This document shows, piece by piece, positions 8,299-17,177 of a DNA stretch of 64,000 bases. The notes beneath the pieces are model-generated. The model was not told the origin of the DNA, ran no database searches, and was given only the letters and a program-made list of their open reading frames with translations. The DNA comes from Prescottella agglutinans (lineage in GTDB: Bacteria; Actinomycetota; Actinomycetes; Mycobacteriales; Mycobacteriaceae): contig NZ_RKLP01000006.1 of NCBI RefSeq assembly GCF_004011865.1, positions 124,001 through 188,000 of the forward strand, read 5' to 3'. Numbering within the stretch: position 1 is the first letter of the stretch; each line of letters opens with the position of its first letter. The translations under genes were made by a program, and so were the position numbers.

Positions 8299-9172
8299 AG
8301 TGGTGCACCACGTCGAGTACCCGACGCGCCATGTGTGCCATGCCGGCGGCGTTCGGGTGCAGCGGGCTCGCGGACGGGCCGGCTTGGCGTCCCTCGAACC
8401 ACCGTTGATCGGGTGCCGCGCACGCATCGTGCCCCTGCGACCCCGCGGCGACGTCGACGAACTGCGCGCCGGACGTCGCGGCCGCCGTCGCCAGGACACC
8501 GTTGAACACCGCGAAGAACCCGTTGACCCAGACGGCGTCGGCGTCGCTGATCGGGAGGTTGGGCCAGCATCCGCGGTTGTCGAAGATCCCGCCGTGCCCG
8601 ACGAGGACGACGCGGGCGAAGGGTGCCTTCGCTCTGATTGCCGCGAGGGTCGACCACACCTTCGGCGCGAGATCCGCCAGGGCCGATGCCGCGTCGCGAG
8701 TGATCGCGGGATCGGTGCGACATCCCGCATCACCGCCGGGTCCACTGGCGTAGCACCGGGAAATCAGCTTCGGCCAGCGAATGTCGTTTCCGCCGATGCT
8801 GAGGGTCACCAGCGTGGTGTCCGCCGGCAGTCGGTCGATCTGCGGAGGCACCGCGCCGGACGACGTCTGCTGCGGGGTGTTCGTCACGTTCTCGGTTCGT
8901 GCGCCGGAGCATGACAGGTTGAGGAACGACGCCGCGTTCACTCCCCGCGCGACGAGGTTCGGATAGCCGAGGTTCGAGCGCTTACACCCGTTGGTCTCCG
9001 CGATCCGGTCGAGCGACGGTCCGGCGGCCCGGGAATCACCGAGCGCGACGTACCGCACCTCGGAGTCCGCAGGGGCGCCCGCCGCGGTACCAGGGGCCGC
9101 CAGTGAAACCGCGGCAACGGTCGCGACGACGACTGTGGTGACTGCCGCGCGAAATCCAACGGGCCTTCTCAT
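8297..9172 (-). CDS. Secreted SGNH/GDSL-type esterase
   Basis: 291 residues. An N-terminal signal peptide (Arg-Arg, then a Val/Ala-rich core, cleavage probably near residue 31-35) is followed by an SGNH hydrolase domain. The nucleophile is Ser47 in YVALGDSRAAGP, the GGND block lies near residue 125, and the catalytic His is His272 in SPLHPNAAG. The usual Asp three residues before that His is Ser here, as in the Streptomyces SEST-like esterases, where a main-chain carbonyl replaces the Asp. Four or more Cys suggest disulphides, which fits export. Probable role: extracellular ester or lipid hydrolysis; the substrate is unknown. The start is ATG 9172, with a GATACT box 7 nt upstream. Confidence 0.87.
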   Translation of the reverse strand: MRRPVGFRAAVTTVVVATVAAVSLAAPGTAAGAPADSEVRYVALGDSRAAGPSLDRIAETNGCKRSNLGYPNLVARGVNAASFLNLSCSGARTENVTNTPQQTSSGAVPPQIDRLPADTTLVTLSIGGNDIRWPKLISRCYASGPGGDAGCRTDPAITRDAASALADLAPKVWSTLAAIRAKAPFARVVLVGHGGIFDNRGCWPNLPISDADAVWVNGFFAVFNGVLATAAATSGAQFVDVAAGSQGHDACAAPDQRWFEGRQAGPSASPLHPNAAGMAHMARRVLDVVHH

Positions 9173-9737
9173 GACACCAGTATCCGTGGCGAGCATCGTG
9201 ACATCGGGGAGGCTCATCCGCAGTGGTTTCTGTGTCGCAGAACAACGAGGGGCCACTGCACGGATAGATGACATCTGATCTGTGGTGCTGTGCATGGGGT
9301 GATGGCACGTTCTGGTGGGTGCTGTTCGAGGTGGTCCTGCCGTGAGCATTCCCCGCATCTACCGTCCCGTCGTCATCGAGTACCTGCACGACGTCGAGAG
9401 GAAACCCGCTCCTCCCGCGGGCCGGAACGGACAGATCACGTCCGCGGCGTCCTCGGGGGCTGGACGGGTTCGTTCCTGCGAGGGCAGACCCGGGCGTCTC
9501 GCGTCATGGTTGTGCTCTCACACGCCGTACCCGCCGTCGACGTCGAGCGTCCCGAAGATCAACCACGGCATCCGTCGAGCACAGCTCGAGCACCGTGAGA
9601 CGAGCCTGCACCGGCGTCCAGCGACATGGCCCCGGCAGCGGTAGCCGGTGTTCGGCATCCACCCTGCCCTGTCGGAGGTCCCGACTACGGTCGCACCCGA
9701 CGCTGACCAGTCGAGACACCACGAAAGGGACCGATAC
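9173..9737. other. 565-bp gap between SGNH hydrolase and mihF
   Basis: No intact gene is apparent. A plus-strand stretch beginning GTG 9343 reads SIPRIYRPVVIEYLHDVER and then loses protein character. The minus strand near 9518-9606 holds an SDR relic (see that entry). The promoter of mihF must lie just before 9738, where AAAGGGA serves as its ribosome site. Confidence 0.4.
9518..9606 (-). pseudogene. Possible relic of a short-chain dehydrogenase C-terminus
   Basis: In one minus-strand frame TVLELCSTDAV can be read; after a one-base shift it continues WLIFGTLDVDGGYGV and a stop at 9518. Together these match the usual SDR ending, in which a LCS-D-A helix is followed by ITGxxLDVDGGY. The frameshift and the lack of any upstream SDR sequence mark it as decayed. 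Short match, so uncertain. Confidence 0.35.
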
Positions 9738-10049
9738 ATGGCACTTCCCACCCTGACCCCCGAACAGCGCGCCCAGGCGCTCGAGAAGGCCGCCGCCTCG
9801 CGCCGCGCACGGGCCACGCTCCGCGAGGAACTCAAGACCGGCAAGGCGAGCTTCGCCGACGTCCTCGGCCGCGCCGGCACCGACGAGATTGTCGGCCGCG
9901 CCAAGGTCCTCTACATCCTCGAGTCGCTGCCGAAGATCGGGAAGGCCACCGCCCTCGAGATCATCACCGACCTCGGCATCTCCGAGACCCGCCGGATGGG
10001 TGGTCTCGGGTCGAACCAGCGCGCCGAACTCCTCGAACGACTCGGCTGA
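9738..10049 (+). CDS. mihF: Actinobacterial integration host factor MihF (probable second copy)
   Basis: 103 residues with the full actinobacterial IHF layout: N-terminal ALPTLTPEQRAQALEKAA helix rich in Ala and Arg, then the helix-two-turn-helix DNA-binding fold (ILESLPKIGKATALEIITDL, GISETRRMGGLGSNQRAELL). MihF binds and bends DNA non-specifically as a nucleoid protein. The start is ATG 9738 with AAAGGGA 7 nt upstream. The usual mihF lies next to gmk and rpoZ, which are absent here, so this is probably a paralogue; that inference needs the rest of the genome. A strong terminator follows at 10066. Confidence 0.9.
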   Translation: MALPTLTPEQRAQALEKAAASRRARATLREELKTGKASFADVLGRAGTDEIVGRAKVLYILESLPKIGKATALEIITDLGISETRRMGGLGSNQRAELLERLG

Positions 10050-10065
10050 TCCGGCCGTAGAAGGA

Positions 10066-10090
10066 GCCTGCGAGCGATTGCCTCGCAGGC
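10066..10090 (+). terminator. Rho-independent terminator of mihF
   Basis: A perfect 9-bp stem (GCCTGCGAG and complement) with a 7-nt loop, 17 bp after the mihF stop and followed by a pyrimidine-rich CCTTTCGCTTTCG tract. Confidence 0.72.
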
Positions 10091-10150
10091 CCTTTCGCTT
10101 TCGCCGCCCTGGATCGAGGGTGCACGCGCCGCAAAGGCAGGTGCCGGGCC

Positions 10151-10738
10151 TCAGCAGTAGTACGGCGGCTCCGTGTCGGGATCGTCGACCACGACGTCGA
10201 CGCGGGTGTCGGTCACGAGCCGATCGACCGCGTCGGCGTGGGCACCGATCGACGCGAAATGCGGATCGACGTCGCTCGTCACGCACCACGCGTGATCGGC
10301 CGGCCATGCGAAGGCCGGGGGAGGGGCCTCGGTGTCGTCCAGCAGCGACTTGATCCGGGCGTCCCAGTCGGCGACGTCGGCGAGCGATCCGCGGAACAGG
10401 AAGTAGTCGCGGTTCGGGATCGAGACCTTCGGCATCGGATCGTCCCCGCTGAAGCTGGGCCACCCGTCCCAGATGCAGAAGTGGCAATCGTCAGGCGTGG
10501 TGGTGTGCTGGGCCAGTTCGGTCAGCACGACAGCGAGTTGTTCGTTGTCCGACAGCGCGTCCGGGCCGACGTGGACCTCGCCTTCGCGTTGTCCCGGATA
10601 GCTGGGGTCGGGGATGAATCTCAGGCGCGCGTACTTCTCGAAGCCGCGCGGACCGCGGGCGGCCAGCCGTTGCCAGTCCTCGTCCGACCGCTCGAGCCAG
10701 CGCGCAGCCGACAGGTCGGCACACCGTGTGATGCTCAT
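10151..10738 (-). CDS. Conserved hypothetical protein, 195 residues
   Basis: Soluble protein with no signal peptide or membrane segment and no family I can name. It has many Trp and acidic residues. Distinct parts are YARLRFIPDPSYPGQREGEV near residue 36, a Cys pair in DDCHFCIWDGWPSF, and PNRDYFLFRGSLADV, followed by AWPADHAWCVTSDVDPHFAS. It ends in PPYYC. Proteins with this WPADHAWC-SDVDPHFASIG block occur in mycolate actinobacteria (from memory), with no known role. The start is ATG 10738, 7 nt after a CATACT box. It is convergent with mihF and followed on the same strand by nothing within 100 bp. Confidence 0.8.
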   Translation of the reverse strand: MSITRCADLSAARWLERSDEDWQRLAARGPRGFEKYARLRFIPDPSYPGQREGEVHVGPDALSDNEQLAVVLTELAQHTTTPDDCHFCIWDGWPSFSGDDPMPKVSIPNRDYFLFRGSLADVADWDARIKSLLDDTEAPPPAFAWPADHAWCVTSDVDPHFASIGAHADAVDRLVTDTRVDVVVDDPDTEPPYYC

Positions 10739-10784
10739 CCGAGCAGTATGGCCGCCGCCCCGTGGCGCCGGAATGCGGCGCGCA

Positions 10785-11585
10785 CTAGGGGATTCGGAAC
10801 CCGCGGAACGTCACCTCGCGGCGCGGGCGGAAGCCGAGTCCTCGGTAGACGCTGATCGCCTGCGTGTTGGTGCCGGCGACGTGGAGGAAGGCCCTGTCTC
10901 CGCGGGCGGAGATCCGGTCGGTGAGTTCCCGGACCAGGCGGGCGGCGTGGCCCTGGCCCCGTGCCGCCGGCGCGGTGCAGACCGCGCTGATCTCGGTCCA
11001 TCCCGGCGGGCGCAGTCGCTCACCCGCCATCGCGACCAGCGTGCCGTTCTGCCGGATCCCGAGGTAGGTGCCGAATTCCGGGGTGCGGGGCCAGAAGGGG
11101 CCCGGGCGTGTTTCGGTCACCAGTTCGAGCATCTCCGGCAGATCCGCCGGGCCGAGTTCGACCAGTGCGCACCCGGCGGGAACGTCGTCCTCCGTCGCGA
11201 CCGGGCGCCAGTCCGTGGCCGGCGGCGCAACCATCTGCAATCCGTCGAGGCTGAACACTGGATCCCAGTGCGCGGGAGGGAGTTCCGGGCAGCTGAAGAG
11301 ATCGGCGAAGCCGCCGGGCCCGAGGAGCCGGGCGAGGTCGTCCCAGTCCGCGGGTTCCGGGTCGGCGGGCACCGAGCAGAACGTGGACACCTCCTCCGCG
11401 TAGGTGCCCGCCCGACCGACGGTGCGGGACAGGTGGGCGTGCGCACCCGCCAGCGAGAAGTGGACCGGGTGGTCGAGTCCGGGGTCGTCGATCTCCGCCC
11501 AGTCGTCCGCGAGCAGCGACCCCCGCGACCCCCCGGCGTCGGAGTGTCCGGCCGGGAGGATGTCTGAACGAGGATCTGACGCCAT
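10785..11585 (-). CDS. GNAT-family N-acetyltransferase
   Basis: 266 residues. The C-terminal half is a GNAT/FR47-type acetyl-CoA-binding domain: GWTEISAVCTAPAARGQGHA carries the RGQGHA pyrophosphate loop (about residue 214), followed by ISVYRGLGFRPRREVTFRGF. The N-terminal half (VHFSLAGAHAHLSRTVGRAG) is typical of two-part actinobacterial GNAT proteins. The substrate is unknown. ATG 11585 is the only good start. The P450 gene at 11804 is divergent; the 218-bp region between them contains two palindromes that may control both. Confidence 0.82.
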   Translation of the reverse strand: MASDPRSDILPAGHSDAGGSRGSLLADDWAEIDDPGLDHPVHFSLAGAHAHLSRTVGRAGTYAEEVSTFCSVPADPEPADWDDLARLLGPGGFADLFSCPELPPAHWDPVFSLDGLQMVAPPATDWRPVATEDDVPAGCALVELGPADLPEMLELVTETRPGPFWPRTPEFGTYLGIRQNGTLVAMAGERLRPPGWTEISAVCTAPAARGQGHAARLVRELTDRISARGDRAFLHVAGTNTQAISVYRGLGFRPRREVTFRGFRIP

Positions 11586-11722
11586 GCGTCACAGCCTCGC
11601 ATCCGGGGGAGTGGTCGGGGAAATCGGTCGGGTTCGATCCGGCGGAACACGACGCGAGCGGTGAGCGTCAGGTTTGTACTCATCGCACAACCTCCGCCCG
11701 CTGAGCTGTGCGGAATGACCAA

Positions 11723-11736
11723 GCGAGATCTCTCGC
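11723..11736. promoter_or_regulatory. Short perfect inverted repeat upstream of the P450 gene
   Basis: GCGAGA-TC-TCTCGC, two 6-bp arms with a 2-nt centre, in the divergent GNAT/P450 region and 6 bp from the CRP-like site. It could be an operator. No matching regulator is next to it. Confidence 0.35.
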
Positions 11737-11741
11737 GTGCG

Positions 11742-11757
11742 TGTGATCATGGTCACG
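11742..11757. promoter_or_regulatory. CRP/GlxR-type binding site
   Basis: TGTGA-N6-TCACG, one mismatch from the TGTGA-N6-TCACA consensus of cAMP-responsive CRP/GlxR proteins. It is centred about 54 bp before the P450 start codon, so it may regulate that gene. Confidence 0.5.
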
Positions 11758-11803
11758 CGGATCGCTGAACGGTCTGCACCGGTCCCGAGAGAAGGTGTGC
11801 GGC

Positions 11804-13051
11804 ATGGCAATTCCCGGCGTCCCCGAAGGTTTCGATTTCACCGACCCCGACGTCTACGAGCAGCGGTTGCCGATCGGCGAGTTCGCGGCGCTCCGCAAGT
11901 CGGCCCCGGTCCACTGGGTGGAGCAGCCGCCGACCAAGGGCGGCTATGCCGACGAGGGCTACTGGGCGGTGACCCGCCACGAGGACGTCAAGGAGGTCTC
12001 GCGCAACAGCGAGGTCTTCTCGACCTGGGAGAACACCGCGATCGCGCGCTTCTCCGACGACATGCCCCGCGAGACCGTCGAGTTGATGCGGCACCTGCTG
12101 ATCAACAAGGACGCCCCCGAGCACACCAAGCTCCGCAAGATCATCGCCCGCGGCTTCACGCCACGCGCCGTCCAGAGTCTGCGTCCGGCGCTGAAGGCGC
12201 GCGCGGAGAAGATCGTGCAGGACGCCGTGGCCGCCGGATCCGGCGACTTCGTCGAACAGGTGGCCTGCGAGTTGCCGCTGCAGGCGATTGCGGAGCTGAT
12301 CGGCGTGCCGCAGGAGGACCGGCACAAGATCTTCGACTGGTCGAACCAGATGATGGGCTACGACGATCCCGAGTTCGCGGAGGAGTCGGCCACCGCGTCC
12401 GCCGAGATCCTCGCGTACTCGTACGCGATGGCCGAGGAGCGGCGCAAGTGCCCCGCGCAGGACATCGTCACCACGCTCGTCGAGGCGGACGTCGACGGTG
12501 ACGGTCTTGCGTCCGAGGAGTTCGGGTTCTTCGTGCTGCTGCTCGCGGTCGCCGGCAACGAGACCACCCGCAATGCGATCACGCACGGCATCATGGCTTT
12601 CATGGACAACCCCGACCAATGGGAGTTGTACAAGCGGGAGCGTCCGGCGAGTGCCGTCGACGAGATCATCCGCTGGGCCACGCCCGTCGTCGGATTCCAG
12701 CGAACCGCCTTGGCGGACACCGAACTCGGCGGTCAGACGATCCGTCGGGGCGATCGGGTCGTGATGTTCTACTCGTCGGCGAACTTCGACGAGGACGTGT
12801 TCGAGGATCCGATGCGGTTCGACATCACCCGCACCGACAACGACCACCTCGCGTTCGGTGGCACCGGCGCACACTTCTGCATCGGGGCGAACCTCGCGCG
12901 GATGGAGATCGAGTTGATGTTCAACGCGATCGCCGATCACATGCCCGACATCACCAAGCTCGGGGACCCGCGCCGACTGCGGTCCGGGTGGATCAACGGG
13001 ATCAAGGAACTGCAGGTGGACTACGCCGGCAAGTGCCCGGTGGCGCACTGA
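11804..13051 (+). CDS. cyp125: Cytochrome P450, CYP125 (steroid 26-monooxygenase) family
   Basis: 415 residues. CYP125 enzymes oxidise the terminal side-chain carbon of cholesterol or cholestenone. From memory this sequence matches M. tuberculosis CYP125A1 closely along its length: PPGFDFTDP-like start, GFTPRAV, VEQVACELPLQAIAELIGVP, the I-helix AVAGNETTRN near residue 248, EIIRWATPV, the heme loop FGGTGAHFCIGANLARM with Cys359, and the identical ending KCPVAH. The start is ATG 11804 with AGAAGG 8 nt upstream; GTG 11795 is the alternative. No other steroid gene and no ferredoxin lies nearby, so it is outside the cholesterol cluster and may be an additional copy. A CRP-like site lies upstream. 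Confidence 0.92.
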   Translation: MAIPGVPEGFDFTDPDVYEQRLPIGEFAALRKSAPVHWVEQPPTKGGYADEGYWAVTRHEDVKEVSRNSEVFSTWENTAIARFSDDMPRETVELMRHLLINKDAPEHTKLRKIIARGFTPRAVQSLRPALKARAEKIVQDAVAAGSGDFVEQVACELPLQAIAELIGVPQEDRHKIFDWSNQMMGYDDPEFAEESATASAEILAYSYAMAEERRKCPAQDIVTTLVEADVDGDGLASEEFGFFVLLLAVAGNETTRNAITHGIMAFMDNPDQWELYKRERPASAVDEIIRWATPVVGFQRTALADTELGGQTIRRGDRVVMFYSSANFDEDVFEDPMRFDITRTDNDHLAFGGTGAHFCIGANLARMEIELMFNAIADHMPDITKLGDPRRLRSGWINGIKELQVDYAGKCPVAH

Positions 13052-13248
13052 GAACGGCTGCGCCGCAGCGGGATCACGGCTCGCCCCGATACCCCCTAGG
13101 TTCCCGATTCTGCGCGGCACGGAACTGCTGGAATACCCGGAAGTGTGGCGGCGGTCTGGCAGGCGGGCGAAAGACCGCCCCGACCGGTCGGCCCGGATCC
13201 CGCTACGCTGCGCCCGATACGGCACACGGTCGGCAGGGGAGGGTTTGG

Positions 13249-13641
13249 ATGGGCGTCTGGGGTCCGGGCAACTTCGACAGCGACACGGTGGCGGACGGGT
13301 TCGGAGAGGTCACCGACCGGATCATCGGCGACATCGCGGAGCAGTTCGCCGACGCGTCCGACGACTCCGCGCTGGAACCGGACGAGTGGGGCGGGGAGAT
13401 GGTGCCGGCCTGGCTCGAGATCCTGACCGAGATCGTCGAACCGGGACGGGTCGGCGCGACATTTCCGTCGGTGGCCGTGCTGCGCGACTGGCGCGAGCGG
13501 TACCTGCGCGTGTGGGACGGGTACATCGACGCACTCGAGCCGAAGGACGACCACAAGGTGGCGCGGCGCGCGGTGCTCGTCGACACCTTCGAGCGGGCCG
13601 TCGCCCTGGCCGTCAGGCGCGAGCAGGATCTGCGCGACTGA
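13249..13641 (+). CDS. DUF4259 protein
   Basis: 130 residues. It begins MGVWGPGNFDSDTVADGF, the signature of DUF4259 (MGxWGxGxFDND-A-D), a family of unknown function. The remainder is helical and acidic with Trp residues (PAWLEILTEIV; LRDWRERYLRVWDGYIDAL). No export signal. The start is ATG 13249 with GGGGAGGG upstream. It is convergent with the acyltransferase gene, whose stop is 39 bp away. Confidence 0.82.
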   Translation: MGVWGPGNFDSDTVADGFGEVTDRIIGDIAEQFADASDDSALEPDEWGGEMVPAWLEILTEIVEPGRVGATFPSVAVLRDWRERYLRVWDGYIDALEPKDDHKVARRAVLVDTFERAVALAVRREQDLRD

Positions 13642-13680
13642 CGGCCCGGGCGGCCGCGCGGCGGCGACGGTCGGGCGGCC

Positions 13681-15750
13681 TCACCACCAGTCGGTCGCCG
13701 GTCCGAGCAGGCGATCGAGTTCCGGGGTCAAGGTCCGCACGTACGTCGCGGTCAGGTGGTTCGAGTCGCGGTAGATCAGGACGTTGCCCTCGATGACGCG
13801 GCACCGGTCCGTCCGGCACACGGCATCGGACAGGTCGAGCAGTCGTACGGTCGGGAGATCGGCGGCCGCGGCCTGCGCCGGGTCCATCGCGGACAGGACG
13901 TCGGCGCGGTCGATCCCGCACGACTCGGCGGTGCCGCCGCGGCGGGCCAGGCAGTCGGCGGCCCGGTACTGGACGCCGTCGCTCTCGAGCCACGGCGTGT
14001 CGCGCAGCGCGATGACGTCCATGTCGCGGCCCGCGAGTTCCTGCCACAGCGCGACGTACGTGTCCGGGGTGTAGTCGCCGGGACCCTCCGGGGTGGGCCG
14101 GGTGGAGGTGCTGAAGACGAAGTCGGGACGGGCGTCGGTGAGGGCGTCGACGACCCCGAACGTCCACTCCTCGCACTCGCCGACCTCGGCGTCGGGGGCG
14201 GGGAGGACCGCCGGGCAGCCCACCTTCAGGTATGTCTCCACCCGGAATCGATGTTCCTGGCCGAGCAGGTCGAGTGCGGGCAGCCAGTGCTCGGCGTGCG
14301 AACCGCCGATCAGTGCGATGGCGCGCTCGGCGTCGGCATCCCCGTAGGTGCAGGTCAACGGGTCGATCTGGCCCTGCTGTGACATGCAGTCGTCGAGGGT
14401 GGCGGCGGGCAGGTCGGCGTGCGCGACGTAGCGGGACGGCTCCTCGCGGGTGTGCGGGACGTCGGCGCCGGCGACCAGCACCGCCGCCCCGGGGTGGGTC
14501 AGGGGATCGAGATCGGTGTGCTGCGCCCACTGCTCGGTGCGGCGGTCGATGAATCCGGCCCATGTCACCGAACCCGCGGCCAGCAGGACCGCGAGCGTCG
14601 ACGCGACCGCGACGAGCGCCGTGCGGGTGCGTCCGGTGCCGGAGGGGCGCCGGATCGGGGTCTCGATCAGCCGGGTGGTCAGTTCGGCCAGCACCAGCGA
14701 CAGCGCGATCACGACGAGGCCGCCGGTCAGGCCGGCGTCCGTGCGCTCGCTCAGCACGAGATAGGCGATCAGGATCGGCCAGTGCCACAGGTACAGGGCG
14801 TAGGCGATCGTGCCGAGGCGCAGCAGCGGACGGGACGCCAGCACGCGGGTGAACGGGTTGTCGTCCGCCCCGCCCGCCCCGGTGTTGCCGGCGACGATCA
14901 GGGCCAGCGCGGCGCCGACGGGGACCAGGGCCCACGGGCCGGGGAACTGGGTGCGGCCGTCGAGCAGCATGCCGCAGCCGAACACGATGGCGAGACCGGT
15001 GACGGACAGCACGATCCGTGCCGCGCGTGGGACCCGCAACCACGGGGCGACGCACGCGAGGACACCGCCGGCGAGCAGTTCCCACATGCGCGCGCCGGAG
15101 TCGTAGTACAGCCACGTCTGCGGGAGGTCGCTCGTGGCCGCGTAGGTCAGCGACGCGACGGCGAGGACGCTCAGCAGGACCGTCAGCGGGCCGCGGACCG
15201 AGAGACCTCGGGAGCGCAGCAGCCACGCGAATCCGAACACCACGACGAGCGCGGCCAGGTAGAACTGGCCCTGCACCGAGATGGACCAAAGGTGTTGCAG
15301 CGGACTGACGGACGGGTCCGCGGCCAGGTAGTCGCTCGCGGTGTCGGCGAGGTGCCAGTTCTGGAGGAACAGCAGCGACGCGGTCGTCTGCTTGGCGGTC
15401 TCGTACCACGACGTGGCCGGGTGGTACGTGACGGTGAACACCGCCACCGCGGCCAGGACGACGACGAGCGCGGGCATGAGCCGTCGGGTGACGCGGCGCA
15501 CGACCGGAACCGGATCCAGCAACGCCGCGGACTCGGCGCTACGCAACAGCGAGCCGACGAAGAAGTAACCCGACAGTGCGAGGAAGATGTCGACGCCGCC
15601 GGAGACTCGGCCGAACCACACGTGGTACGCGACCACCAGGCCGATCGCGAGCCCGCGGAGCCCGTCGAGATCGTTGCGGTGAGCTGCGCGAACGGGGGCT
15701 GCGGAGACTTGCTGGTGACCAGCGGCACGGTCGATGGCGCGGGCTGACAC
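13681..15750 (-). CDS. OatA-like membrane acyltransferase with C-terminal SGNH domain
   Basis: 689 residues. Residues about 20-370 form an acyltransferase-3 domain with about ten membrane helices; typical parts are LDGLRGLAIGLVVAYHVWF, DIFLALSGYFFVGSLL, the LWSISVQGQFYL segment and RLGTIAYALYLWHWPILIAY. After a transmembrane link the outer part (about 430-689) is an SGNH esterase-like domain with Ser in ALIGGSHAEHWLPAL and the DSNHLTATYV His block. This architecture O-acetylates cell-wall polymers (OatA) or glycolipids. The real acceptor is unknown. The start is GTG 15750 with AAAGGA 5 nt upstream. Confidence 0.9.
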   Translation of the reverse strand: MSARAIDRAAGHQQVSAAPVRAAHRNDLDGLRGLAIGLVVAYHVWFGRVSGGVDIFLALSGYFFVGSLLRSAESAALLDPVPVVRRVTRRLMPALVVVLAAVAVFTVTYHPATSWYETAKQTTASLLFLQNWHLADTASDYLAADPSVSPLQHLWSISVQGQFYLAALVVVFGFAWLLRSRGLSVRGPLTVLLSVLAVASLTYAATSDLPQTWLYYDSGARMWELLAGGVLACVAPWLRVPRAARIVLSVTGLAIVFGCGMLLDGRTQFPGPWALVPVGAALALIVAGNTGAGGADDNPFTRVLASRPLLRLGTIAYALYLWHWPILIAYLVLSERTDAGLTGGLVVIALSLVLAELTTRLIETPIRRPSGTGRTRTALVAVASTLAVLLAAGSVTWAGFIDRRTEQWAQHTDLDPLTHPGAAVLVAGADVPHTREEPSRYVAHADLPAATLDDCMSQQGQIDPLTCTYGDADAERAIALIGGSHAEHWLPALDLLGQEHRFRVETYLKVGCPAVLPAPDAEVGECEEWTFGVVDALTDARPDFVFSTSTRPTPEGPGDYTPDTYVALWQELAGRDMDVIALRDTPWLESDGVQYRAADCLARRGGTAESCGIDRADVLSAMDPAQAAAADLPTVRLLDLSDAVCRTDRCRVIEGNVLIYRDSNHLTATYVRTLTPELDRLLGPATDWW

Positions 15751-15870
15751 GCAGTCCTTTCGGTCGGCGGGGCGGAGGCGCCGCATGCCAGAAGTAGGCA
15801 GCGGCCACCTCCACGTTACCCGGCCGTGTCCTTGGCGTTACCTCGTGCCGTGTCCGTCTGCCGGGACACC

Positions 15871-15876
15871 TACAGT
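15871..15876 (+). promoter_or_regulatory. Putative -10 box of bioA
   Basis: TACAGT, ending 8 nt before GTG 15885. There is no ribosome-binding sequence between them, so bioA may be translated from a leaderless mRNA. Confidence 0.4.
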
Positions 15877-15884
15877 CGGGCAGC

Positions 15885-17174
15885 GTGAACCCCCTGAGCA
15901 TGCCCTCCGACCGAATCGTCGAGATCGACACCACGCACCTGTGGCACCCGTACGGCGCGTTCCCGGCCTCGACCGCCCCGCTCGTCGTCGAGTCCGCGCA
16001 GGGTGCCCGGCTGACGCTCGCCGACGGCACCGAACTGGTGGACGGAATGAGCTCGTGGTGGTCGGCCGTGCACGGCTACCGCAACCCGGTGCTCGACGCC
16101 GCGGTCACGGACCAGTTGGGTCGGATGAGCCACGTCATGTTCGGTGGACTCACCCACGCGCCCGCGGCCCGGCTCGCGGAACTGCTGGTCGAGATCACGC
16201 CCGACGGGCTCGACAAGGTGTTCCTCGCGGACTCCGGCTCGGTGTCGGTCGAGGTGGCCGTCAAGATGTGCGTGCAGTTCTGGCGGAGCAAGGGTCGATC
16301 CGAGAAGCACCGGCTGCTGACGTGGCGCGGCGGCTACCACGGCGACACGTTCGCGCCGATGAGCGTCTGCGACCCCGACGGCGGCATGCACTCGATGTGG
16401 ACCGACGTCCTGGCCCGGCAGGTGTTCGCGCCGGCGCCGCCGCGCGAGTTCGACCCCGCCTACGTCGCCGAGTTCGAACGGATCGTCGTCGAGCACCGCG
16501 ACGAACTGGCCGCCGTCATCGTCGAACCCGTCGTCCAGGGTGCGGGCGGCATGCGCTTCCATCACCCCGACTACCTGCGGGAACTGCGTCGCCTGTGCGA
16601 CGAGCACGGGTTGCTGCTGGTGTTCGACGAGATCGCGACCGGCTTCGGGCGCACCGGGGAACTGTTCGCGGCGGACCACGCGGGCGTCGCCCCGGACGTG
16701 ATGTGTGTCGGCAAGGCGCTCACCGGCGGGTATCTCACGCTCGCCGCGACCCTGTGCACCACCGAGGTCGCCGAGGTGATCAGCGCCGGCGAGGGCGGCG
16801 GCATCATGCACGGCCCGACGTTCATGGGGAACCCGATGGCGTGCGCGGTGGGGTGCGCAGCGGTGGAGTTGCTGCTCTCGCGGGACTGGCGGGCCGAGGT
16901 CGCGGCGCTGAACGAGGGGCTCGAGCGCGGCCTCGCTCCGGCGCGGGACGTGCCCGGCGTGGCGGACGTCCGGGTCCTCGGTGGCATCGGCGTGATCGAA
17001 CTCGACCGGCCAGTCGACATGCAGACCGTGACCGACGCGGCCGTCGGCGCGGGCGTGTGGCTGCGCCCGTTCCGGAACCTGATCTACGCGATGCCGCCCT
17101 ATGTGTGCACCGCGGAGGAGGTCGAGCGGATCGCCGCCGGCATGGTCGCGGCCGCGCGCAGCCAGAGCCGGTGA
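15885..17174 (+). CDS. bioA: Adenosylmethionine-8-amino-7-oxononanoate aminotransferase
   Basis: 429 residues. PLP-dependent transfer of an amino group from S-adenosylmethionine to KAPA, giving DAPA, the third step of biotin synthesis, in the cytoplasm. BioA marks: HLWHPYGAF near residue 20, [53 protein letters not shown] lysine Lys277 in [10 protein letters not shown], and [12 protein letters not shown]. Length is normal. GTG 15885 is preceded by a TACAGT box at leaderless spacing; ATG 15900 is a later alternative. bioF begins 54 bp after its stop but has its own promoter with a BioQ-type operator. Confidence 0.96.
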   Translation: MNPLSMPSDRIVEIDTTHLWHPYGAFPASTAPLVVESAQGARLTLADGTELVDGMSSWWSAVHGYRNPVLDAAVTDQLGRMSHVMFGGLTHAPAARLAELLVEITPDGLDKVFLADSGSVSVEVAVKMCVQFWRSKGRSEKHRLLTWRGGYHGDTFAPMSVCDPDGGMHSMWTDVLARQVFAPAPPREFDPAYVAEFERIVVEHRDELAAVIVEPVVQGAGGMRFHHPDYLRELRRLCDEHGLLLVFDEIATGFGRTGELFAADHAGVAPDVMCVGKALTGGYLTLAATLCTTEVAEVISAGEGGGIMHGPTFMGNPMACAVGCAAVELLLSRDWRAEVAALNEGLERGLAPARDVPGVADVRVLGGIGVIELDRPVDMQTVTDAAVGAGVWLRPFRNLIYAMPPYVCTAEEVERIAAGMVAAARSQSR

Positions 17175-17177
17175 CCG

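Noticed and set aside
9315-9644. Plus-strand ORF of 109 codons after the SGNH gene
   Set aside because: Only the first 20 residues look protein-like; the rest overlaps the SDR relic in antisense and has no family resemblance.
14419-15747. Plus-strand frame opposite the OatA-like acyltransferase
   Set aside because: Gln/Arg/Gly-rich antisense artefact.
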